37,842 nucleotides of DNA. Source: Pseudomonadales bacterium. Lineage in GTDB: Bacteria; Pseudomonadota; Gammaproteobacteria; Pseudomonadales; Azotimanducaceae. The notes under the pieces were generated by a model that saw nothing but the letters and a program-made list of their open reading frames with translations, was not told the DNA's origin and did no database searches. Position numbers and translations under genes: made by a program. How positions within the stretch are numbered: the stretch's first letter is position 1; the number at the start of each line of letters is the position of its first letter. Positions 30,912 to 37,842 of the stretch are shown here, piece by piece. The stretch lies in the NCBI GenBank assembly GCA_021295875.1, contig JAGWBN010000002.1, forward strand, positions 1 through 37,842. The letters run 5' to 3'.

Positions 30912-32156
30912 TCAGTCCGTCTTCGTCGCCCGGTCTCGGCGTCTGCCCTTCATGGAATAGTCGACAACGGTCTTGACGTTGCTCGTCACCGCTCCCTCGA
31001 AGGTGTTACCCGTCACGATCGCCCAGGCGGTCATTTCGCCCGTCCACTCGATGCCCTTGCCGTTGCCGTCGTCCTTCCAGGCCCACGGGGATTTGGGCTC
31101 GACGTACTCGTAGGTCAGGATGTCGTCCTCGAAGCTGACGGCGGTGACCTCGATCTCGTCCCCCGCCTCGTCCTTGAGCGCGGCGACGAGTCCGCTCCCC
31201 TCCTCCTCCGCCAGCGTCAACACGCCGTGGCGATCCTTGCCGAGTACGTTGGCCACGACATCCCATTCACCGACCACGGTGTCGAGGGACGGCGCGACGC
31301 CCGCACCCTTGACGCCGGGATAGTCCCGCCAGAGCCAGCGCATCGTGTCGGGAAAGATCGCACCGCCGTGGACCAGGTCGTGGCCGCCGACACCCATTTC
31401 GACGCGATGGTCGTAGCGGGCGAACATCAGCGCGGCGCCCATGCTGAGATTCGCCAGCGTCCAGCTTCCTTCCGTGAGGTTGAGGTCGTTCCTACCACCC
31501 TGGATGAACACGCGGATCGGTTTCGGGTTCCCGCGGGTCTTGCGGATGAGATAGGGATACTCGGAACCGCCGCGCAGCCGCGTGTAGCTACCCACGTGGC
31601 TGACGACCTTGCTGAAGGCGTCCGGACGTTCCCAGGCTGCGGTGAAGGCGGCGAGCCCGCCGTCGCTCATGCCGCAGATCGCGCGTCCCGCCGCGTGGTC
31701 AACCAGGTTGTGGGTCTTGCCGACCTGCGGGAGGATTTCCTCCAGCACGAAGCGCGCATAGGTGTCGTCCAGCGGAACGTATTGCGTGCTGCGCTGGTCC
31801 CAGGTTTCTTCCCGCTGGCCCGGGTTGATGAAGACACCGACCGTAACGGGCATCTCGCCCTTGTGAATGAGGTTGTCGAAGACGGTCGGTGCCCTCACCG
31901 GCCCTTCGAGGCTGACGTAGCCCTGGCCGTCCTGGAACACCATCACCGCCGCAGGCTCGGCGTCGGTGTACTGGGCCGGGACATAGACCCAATAATCGTG
32001 CGTCGCCTCGGGATAGATGCGACTCTCATCCCAGAGGTGTTTCGTCACGGTGCCCTTGGGGACACCTTCCTGGGGTTGTGAATCAACGCCTAGCATGTAC
32101 TCAGCTCCGCTTGCCACGGTCGCGAAGACCATGGATACGACCAACAAAATCCGCAT
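30912..32156 (-). CDS. Secreted alpha/beta-hydrolase esterase (enterochelin esterase-like)
   Basis: Signal peptide MRILLVVSMVFATVASG; nucleophile elbow CGMSDGG; additional ~100-aa C-terminal domain. Confidence 0.82.
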   Translation of the reverse strand: MRILLVVSMVFATVASGAEYMLGVDSQPQEGVPKGTVTKHLWDESRIYPEATHDYWVYVPAQYTDAEPAAVMVFQDGQGYVSLEGPVRAPTVFDNLIHKGEMPVTVGVFINPGQREETWDQRSTQYVPLDDTYARFVLEEILPQVGKTHNLVDHAAGRAICGMSDGGLAAFTAAWERPDAFSKVVSHVGSYTRLRGGSEYPYLIRKTRGNPKPIRVFIQGGRNDLNLTEGSWTLANLSMGAALMFARYDHRVEMGVGGHDLVHGGAIFPDTMRWLWRDYPGVKGAGVAPSLDTVVGEWDVVANVLGKDRHGVLTLAEEEGSGLVAALKDEAGDEIEVTAVSFEDDILTYEYVEPKSPWAWKDDGNGKGIEWTGEMTAWAIVTGNTFEGAVTSNVKTVVDYSMKGRRRDRATKTD

Positions 32157-32184
32157 CTCTCTTCCGCCTTCTCAGTTTAATCAC

Positions 32185-33618
32185 TCAAGACGTATGCCGG
32201 ATGACGCGTTGCCGGCGTTTGAGTTGACGTCGGGTGAGTGGATTGCGGCGCCCGGCGAAGGGATTTTCGGTGGTTCGCAACTCGATGCGGACCGGGACGC
32301 CCGTCAACCGGAACTCGTCGCGGAAGCGATTGGCGAGATAGCGCCGATAGCTCGCCGGCAGCGCTTCGGTGCGGGTGCCGTGGACGACGACGGATGGCGG
32401 ATGACTTCCACCCTTGTGCGCGTAGCGGAGCTTGATCGGCCGGGCACCGACAGACGGCGGGGGTTGGTCGCGGACGGCTTCGGCGAGCACGCGGTTGACG
32501 TCGGAAGTCGCGACGTCGAAACCGCCGGCACGATGGATGTCGTCGACAATCCCGAACAGCGCCTTGACTCCCCTGCCGGTCAAGCCCGAGAGGTGGCGCA
32601 CGGGGATCCACGGCGCGAACGACAGGCGTCGTTCCACCACCGCCTTCGCCCGCCGACGCCCCGCCGAGTCAACGGCGTCCCACTTGTTGACGGCAAGCAC
32701 CACGCCTGCCCCCGATTCGACGGCGTACTCGAGGATGTGCAGATCCTGATCGACGATGCCTTCGAAGCCATCGACCACGAGAATCGCCACCTCGGCCCGG
32801 TCGAGGGCCGCGAGGGTCTTGACAATGGAGAACTTCTCGATGGCCCGTTGAACTCCCCGACCGGCGTCCACCCTGCCCTTGCGCCGCACCCCGGCGGTGT
32901 CGATCAGCAGGTACTTGCCGAACGGAATGTCGATCGCGTCCCGCGTCGTGCCGGGTCGATCATGCACCACTTGGCGCTCGGCACCCACCAGGCGATTCGC
33001 CAAGGTCGACTTGCCGACGTTGGGACGGCCCACGATGGCGACGGGAACGCCGCGCGGTTCCTCGGCACGGTCCTCCGCCGCCGGCAGACGCGCCACCAGA
33101 TCCTCCGCGAGGGCGGCGATGCCACGACCATGAGCGGCGGAGACGCCGTATGCCTCCGCGAAGCCGAGCGCCGCGAATTCGTGGACGACGTCCGCGGGAG
33201 CACCGTCGACCTTGTTGACGGCGACCACCACGCTCATGTCGTGGCGGCGCAGGTGGCGGGCGATCTCTCGATCCCCTTCGGTCAGTCCATCCCGTGCATC
33301 GGTCACCAGCACCGCCAAGTCCGCCTCGGCGAGGGCGATGTCCACCTGCGTCGCCATCTGCTCGAAGACGCTGCCGCGCTCGTCCATAAGGCCTCCGGTG
33401 TCGATCAGCGTCACCACCCGCTCGGCAACCGTCGCCTGTCCGTAGTGGCGATCACGGGTCAGGCCGGGTTGGTTCGCCACAAGAGCGTCCCGCCGCCGGC
33501 AGAGACGGTTGAACAGTGTCGACTTGCCGACGTTCGGCCGTCCAACCAAGGCAATCACGCCCGACGTGGCCGGTCGCGCGGATCGTGCGGAGGGCGATGA
33601 GGACGGGCTGTTTTCCAT
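32185..33618 (-). CDS. der: Ribosome biogenesis GTPase Der (EngA)
   Basis: Two G domains: GRPNVGKSTLFNRLCRRRDALVANQPGLTRDRHYG and GRPNVGKSTLANRLVGAERQVVHDRPGTTRDAID; KH-like C-terminus. Confidence 0.97.
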   Translation of the reverse strand: MENSPSSSPSARSARPATSGVIALVGRPNVGKSTLFNRLCRRRDALVANQPGLTRDRHYGQATVAERVVTLIDTGGLMDERGSVFEQMATQVDIALAEADLAVLVTDARDGLTEGDREIARHLRRHDMSVVVAVNKVDGAPADVVHEFAALGFAEAYGVSAAHGRGIAALAEDLVARLPAAEDRAEEPRGVPVAIVGRPNVGKSTLANRLVGAERQVVHDRPGTTRDAIDIPFGKYLLIDTAGVRRKGRVDAGRGVQRAIEKFSIVKTLAALDRAEVAILVVDGFEGIVDQDLHILEYAVESGAGVVLAVNKWDAVDSAGRRRAKAVVERRLSFAPWIPVRHLSGLTGRGVKALFGIVDDIHRAGGFDVATSDVNRVLAEAVRDQPPPSVGARPIKLRYAHKGGSHPPSVVVHGTRTEALPASYRRYLANRFRDEFRLTGVPVRIELRTTENPFAGRRNPLTRRQLKRRQRVIRHTS

Positions 33619-33683
33619 CGGGTCGTGTCGCGCCGACCCGCATCGGGTCGGGCGCGGGCGATCAGGGTTAGGACCACGTAGAT

Positions 33684-34919
33684 CTAACCCCGGCGCCTGA
33701 TCTCCATCGCTTCGAGCGTGCCGTTGTTGCCCAGGACATAGACGATGCTGTCGGCCTCGATCATCCGCGTACGCAGGCCGCTGCCGAGTTTGCGGCGGGC
33801 GACGAAGCGTCCGTCGCTTTGCGCAAGTACGTGCAGATATCCTTCCTCGTCACCGACGAGGACGTAGTTGCCGAATGCCACGGGGCTCGTGAGCTTGCGG
33901 TTCTTCAACGCCTCCTGGGTCCAGGCCACGGTGGCGGAGCCCTGCTGTACGGCGGTGACGATGTCGTCGTCGGAGACGAAGTACACCTGGCCATAGCCGG
34001 CGGCAAGATCCAGGAACGACGACGCCGGCATCTCCCACAGAAGGTTGCCGTCCTGGACGCGCAATGCCTTCAACCGGCCCTGGTAGCTGACCGCGTACAA
34101 CGCCCCGCGTTCGGCCACCAGGAGAGGTGTGCCATCGACGTCCACCAGGCGTTCCAATTCAGTACGCCCCTCGGGAAGCATGACGCGGTGCTCCCAAATG
34201 GGCGCGCCGGTCTCGGTTACCACCGCCTTGATGCTGCCGTCGCCGAAACCGGCGAATACCAGACCGGGCCCGATCACGGGCGTGGCCGTGCCGCGCAGCG
34301 TCAATAGCGGCACCTGGTTGTCGAACGCCCACCGCGTCGAGCCGTCATCCGCCTCCAGCGCGACCAAGCGTCCGTCGCTGGTCTGGGCCATGACCACGCC
34401 ATCGCCACCGACAGGCGCGGACAGCACCTCGCTCGACATCTTCCTGCGCCACAATTCGGAACCGTCGGCGGCGTCGAGGGCAATCACCTCGCCACGCATT
34501 GTGCCGAGCAGAACCGTACCCTCGCCCGCACCGACACCGCCGGTCACGAACGACGGATCCCGACGATCCCAGAACCGGTAGAACGGGATTCCGTCGGGTT
34601 TGCCAACGGAAGCGGACCAGACGCTTGTGCCGCTGAAGCGATCAAAGGCGACGACGCGACCATAGCCGTCGGCGGCGAATACGCGATCCGCGATGACGGT
34701 TGGCACGAGACGCAGGGACTTTCGACCAAGGCCCCGCCCGACCTTGCTTCGCCATTGCAGATCGATGACGGCTTCCGCCTCGAAGTCCTCCAAGGGCGTC
34801 GGTTGACCTTCCTTCGAATCGTCCGCCGGCTCGTCAACGAAGGGCAGGAACGAGAAGAAGCTGCAACCACCGAGAGACACGGCGGCGGCCGCAGCCAGCA
34901 ATCGAGTAGTGCGCATCAT
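33684..34919 (-). CDS. bamB: Outer membrane protein assembly factor BamB
   Basis: Lipoprotein signal MMRTTRLLAAAAAVSLGGCSFFSF; PQQ-like repeats GRVVAFDRFSGTSVWSASVG, GEVIALDAADGSELWRR; between yfgM and der. Confidence 0.95.
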   Translation of the reverse strand: MMRTTRLLAAAAAVSLGGCSFFSFLPFVDEPADDSKEGQPTPLEDFEAEAVIDLQWRSKVGRGLGRKSLRLVPTVIADRVFAADGYGRVVAFDRFSGTSVWSASVGKPDGIPFYRFWDRRDPSFVTGGVGAGEGTVLLGTMRGEVIALDAADGSELWRRKMSSEVLSAPVGGDGVVMAQTSDGRLVALEADDGSTRWAFDNQVPLLTLRGTATPVIGPGLVFAGFGDGSIKAVVTETGAPIWEHRVMLPEGRTELERLVDVDGTPLLVAERGALYAVSYQGRLKALRVQDGNLLWEMPASSFLDLAAGYGQVYFVSDDDIVTAVQQGSATVAWTQEALKNRKLTSPVAFGNYVLVGDEEGYLHVLAQSDGRFVARRKLGSGLRTRMIEADSIVYVLGNNGTLEAMEIRRRG

Positions 34920-35710
34920 GGTTCCGCCTCGGGTTCGCTCGAATCGTCGACCGGTTCCGCCGCCGGGGTGCTCGCGCTGGCGTTGCCGTGGTCGGCATCC
35001 GATGCGCCGGCCTCGACGCCCGCCTGTGTCGAGGCAGCCGGATCGTCGGGCGCGCCATCGGACTCCTCGGGTGGCGGGTCCGTCAGGCTGGCAAGCTTGA
35101 GTTGCATGAACTCGATACCGAGCACACCATCCGGCCCGTCGCCCCGCGCGGCATCGATGGCGGCCTGGTAGGCGTCGCGGGCACGTGCCATGTCGCCCCG
35201 GGCGAAGAAGACGTCTCCGGACAACTCGGCCACGTGGGCCTCGAATCCCGGACTGCGGACCATCGCCAACTGGGCCTCGCTGTCCTCGAGCCGGTTGAGC
35301 TGGTAGAGCAACTTCGCGACCCGGAGCCTGGCGACGTCCCGAACCGGTCCGTCCTCCGCCAGGTCGACCGCCCGTTCGAGCAGCGCCAACGCCTCCTCCC
35401 AGTCCGATTCCTCCACCTGGTCGGCGGCGCGGTAGAGCAGCGTGAAGACATGGTAGGTGCTGCCCTCGAACTCGGTGTCGATAATCGCCAACGGCTCGTC
35501 GGTCGGCGTGGCTTCGCGACGGGCGGCGACAAAGGCCGCGTAGGCGTCCGAGGCCATATCGGCACGTTCGGCCCGATATTCCTGGTAGTAGCGCCAGCCC
35601 ACAACGGCGCCGACCGCCAGCACGAGACCGATCACCAGTGATGTGCCGTTCTGCTCCCACCAGCGTTTGAGCCGTTCCGCCTGTTCATCGTCCGTGAGGT
35701 AGTCCGCCAT
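34916..35710 (-). CDS. yfgM: YfgM family tetratricopeptide membrane protein (ancillary SecYEG/BAM factor)
   Basis: MADYLTDDEQAERLKRWWEQNGTSLVIGLVLAVGAVVGWRYYQEY...; between hisS and bamB. Confidence 0.92.
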   Translation of the reverse strand: MADYLTDDEQAERLKRWWEQNGTSLVIGLVLAVGAVVGWRYYQEYRAERADMASDAYAAFVAARREATPTDEPLAIIDTEFEGSTYHVFTLLYRAADQVEESDWEEALALLERAVDLAEDGPVRDVARLRVAKLLYQLNRLEDSEAQLAMVRSPGFEAHVAELSGDVFFARGDMARARDAYQAAIDAARGDGPDGVLGIEFMQLKLASLTDPPPEESDGAPDDPAASTQAGVEAGASDADHGNASASTPAAEPVDDSSEPEAEP

Positions 35711-35717
35711 GCTTCGC

Positions 35718-36989
35718 CTAATCTCCAGCCGTGTGTGGTGACGCTTCGAGCTGTGCGACCAGCTCCTCGACGTCCACCAGGGTCTGCTCCGACTGTTCGC
35801 GCAGAGCCTTCAACGAGACGCGATTTTCGGCCACTTCGTCATCGCCCACAATAACCGCCCAGCGGGCGCCGCTGCGGTCGGCTTCCCTTAGCTGGCTGCG
35901 GAGTCCCCCGGGACCCGCATGTTGGACCACGCGCTGACGGGTTTGTTCCCGGATTTGCTCCGCCACCTGTGCGGCCCACGGCCCGTGGGGACCGGTCACG
36001 GCCACGTACACGTCAACATCGGCGTAGCGACGCTCCACCAGCGCCTCGTGCAGCAGCACGACCCGGTCGAGTCCCATGCCGAAGCCCGCGCCGGGGACCG
36101 ACCGACCGCCAAGGCGTTCGACTAGGCCGTCGTAGCGTCCGCCCGAACACACCGCATCCTGGGCGCCGAGGTCGCGGGTCACCCACTCGAAGACGACGTC
36201 GGTGTAGTAGTCGAGACCGCGGACGAGGCGCGGGTTGACCCGATGGCCGACCCCCGCCGCGTCGAGCTGGCGGCGCAGCGCGTCGAAGCGTTCGCGTGCA
36301 CCCTCGTCAAGGTAGTCCGCGAGATCCGGTCCCGCAGCCACGATATCGCGCGTGGTCGCCACTTTGCTGTCGAGGATGCGCAGCGGATTGGTGACCAGGC
36401 GTCGGCGGCTGTCGGCGTCCAACTCGTCCAGGCGCGGGGTCAGGTAGTCCACCAGCGCCTGCCGGTAGCGGGTCCTCGATTCGCCGGAGCCGAGGGTGTT
36501 GATCTCCAGCGAGACCGCACCCTCCACGCCCAGTTCGTTGAATACGCGGGCCAGCATGACCAGGATTTCGGCGTCCACTTCCGGCCCGGGAATGCCGAAC
36601 ACCTCCGCACCGATCTGGGTGTGTTCCCGCATGCGGCCCTTCTGCGGACGTTCGTAGCGGAACATCGAGCCGTGGTACCAGAGCCGCTGCGTCCGGTTGT
36701 GCAGCAGGCCGTTCTCGATGCAGGCCCTGACACAGCTCGCGGTGCCTTCCGGCCGGAGCGAGAGCGACTTGCCCTTGCGGTCGTCGAAGGTGTACATCTC
36801 CTTCTCGATCAGGTCGGTGGCCTCGCCCACGCCGCGGCTGAAGACCTCGGTGGCCTCCAGGAGCGGCAGGCGGATTTGCCGATACCCATAGCGGCCGAGC
36901 ACGTCGATGACCACGCCCTCGACCTCCAGCCAGCGCGCCGTGTCGTCCGGCAGGATGTCGCGCATGCCGCGTACACGCTGATACTTCAC
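35718..36989 (-). CDS. hisS: Histidyl-tRNA synthetase
   Basis: MKYQRVRGMRDILPDDTARWLEVEGVVIDVLGRYGYRQIRLPLLE...; VRGLDYYTDVVFEW; CSGGRYDGLVERLGG. Confidence 0.97.
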   Translation of the reverse strand: MKYQRVRGMRDILPDDTARWLEVEGVVIDVLGRYGYRQIRLPLLEATEVFSRGVGEATDLIEKEMYTFDDRKGKSLSLRPEGTASCVRACIENGLLHNRTQRLWYHGSMFRYERPQKGRMREHTQIGAEVFGIPGPEVDAEILVMLARVFNELGVEGAVSLEINTLGSGESRTRYRQALVDYLTPRLDELDADSRRRLVTNPLRILDSKVATTRDIVAAGPDLADYLDEGARERFDALRRQLDAAGVGHRVNPRLVRGLDYYTDVVFEWVTRDLGAQDAVCSGGRYDGLVERLGGRSVPGAGFGMGLDRVVLLHEALVERRYADVDVYVAVTGPHGPWAAQVAEQIREQTRQRVVQHAGPGGLRSQLREADRSGARWAVIVGDDEVAENRVSLKALREQSEQTLVDVEELVAQLEASPHTAGD

Positions 36990-37029
36990 CTCGAACTCCC
37001 GCAGCGATGATTCACGAGATCCCGCATTG

Positions 37030-37842
37030 TCAGTGTCCCAACACCAGTTCGGCCTTTCGATTGCGGGTATGCGGACCCAGCGCGACCGGATCGCCGTTGT
37101 ACGTCAAGCGCACGCCCGGAGCGTAGCCGAGGATGATGGCAAACGGCGCGTCGCCCGACACAGTCAACGTATTCCCCGCCCGTTCCAGATCCATGTGCAG
37201 CAGTTCGCCATCGCCGCCGCGCACCTCCACCCAGCAGTCGTCGCTGAACAGGAATCCGAGTTCGTCGCCAACAATCGCCGGCCCGGCAAGCGGGTTGACC
37301 TCGGCAGCGTCATCCCCTTCCGCAGTGGTGGTTTGCGCATCGGCCACTGCGGTCTGGCCGGTCGGCGCAGTCTCAACGGCCGCCGGGTTCGTCGTTTCGT
37401 CGCCCTCGGCCAAGGCAGGGAGCGCTTCGCTCGGGAACAGGCTTGTCGCGGGAACGTCCTCAACCGGATCGTTCTCCGACCGCCACGCGATCCATACCGC
37501 CGCGACGATGGCGACCACCACCAGGAACACGACGCCGCCGAAGAGTGTGCCGGCGTGTTCGCGAAACAGCCCCGAGGCCAAGGCGCTGCGGCTCGACCCG
37601 GACATGCGCACGACTTCGGGGTCGTCGCGCTGCAGGGCATCGAGCTCGACACACAGGGTGTCCGCATCGAGACCCACCAGCCCGGCATAGCGCCGGACGT
37701 AGCCGCGTGTGTAGACGAGGGCCGGTAGTTCGCCATAGCGTTCTCCGTCGAGGGCCGCGACGATGCGCTCGTCGACCTTCAGCGACCTGGCGACCTTACC
37801 GACGTCGAGCCCCAGTCGCTCGCGGGCTTCCCTTAGCGCCGC
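37030..37842 (-). CDS. rodZ: RodZ-like helix-turn-helix cytoskeletal/cell-shape protein (N-terminus beyond window)
   Basis: Reading in from the edge: AALREARERLGLDVGKVARSLKVDERIVAALDGERYGELPALVYTRGYVRRYAGLVGLD..., one TM (FGGVVFLVVVAIVAAVWIAW), DUF4115-like C-terminus (DDCWVEVRGGDGELLHMDLERAGNTLTVSGDAPFAIILGYA). Confidence 0.92.
   Translation of the reverse strand, partial: AALREARERLGLDVGKVARSLKVDERIVAALDGERYGELPALVYTRGYVRRYAGLVGLDADTLCVELDALQRDDPEVVRMSGSSRSALASGLFREHAGTLFGGVVFLVVVAIVAAVWIAWRSENDPVEDVPATSLFPSEALPALAEGDETTNPAAVETAPTGQTAVADAQTTTAEGDDAAEVNPLAGPAIVGDELGFLFSDDCWVEVRGGDGELLHMDLERAGNTLTVSGDAPFAIILGYAPGVRLTYNGDPVALGPHTRNRKAELVLGH

Noticed and set aside
30828-33600. Plus-strand ORFs 30828-32081 and 32017-33600 opposite the esterase and der
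   Set aside because: Shadow ORFs with no domain signal; the minus strand has a signal-peptide esterase and the two G domains of Der.

Overview
GC-rich bacterial chromosomal window, probably a gammaproteobacterium judging by the (rodZ)-hisS-yfgM-bamB-der and guaBA/xseA neighbourhoods. It is mostly tightly packed genes and I see no mobile element, tRNA, rRNA or CRISPR array. Blocks: (1) 1-7205 minus: a nitrogen-scavenging operon with a solute-binding protein, ABC permease, ABC ATPase, the two 'urea amidolyase-associated proteins' and urea/guanidine carboxylase (C-terminus cut by the window start). It is preceded by a consensus-perfect sigma-54 promoter and two NtrC-like dyads. (2) 7353-9223: leuA preceded by a 24-codon candidate leader peptide ending YILLLLPA. 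(3) 9271-19608 minus: purine cluster guaB-guaA-tadA-amidohydrolase-purL-gamma-carbonic anhydrase-purT. (4) 19744-24596 plus: xseA, M23 peptidase and a secreted quinoprotein-like beta-propeller with four repeated modules. (5) 24658-29019: a propeller/di-heme cytochrome fusion divergent from an FAD/NAD(P) oxidoreductase. (6) 29143-37842 minus: acyl-CoA ligase, esterase, der, bamB, yfgM, hisS, rodZ, with ispG missing from its usual place. Best leads: the NtrC/sigma-54-type control region on a candidate guanidine/urea operon, the 57-bp hairpin repeats between its binding-protein and permease genes, the leuA leader, the 14-bp repeat joining guaA to tadA, and the repeated modules of the secreted quinoprotein. 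All assignments are by reading and family recall; no searches were run.
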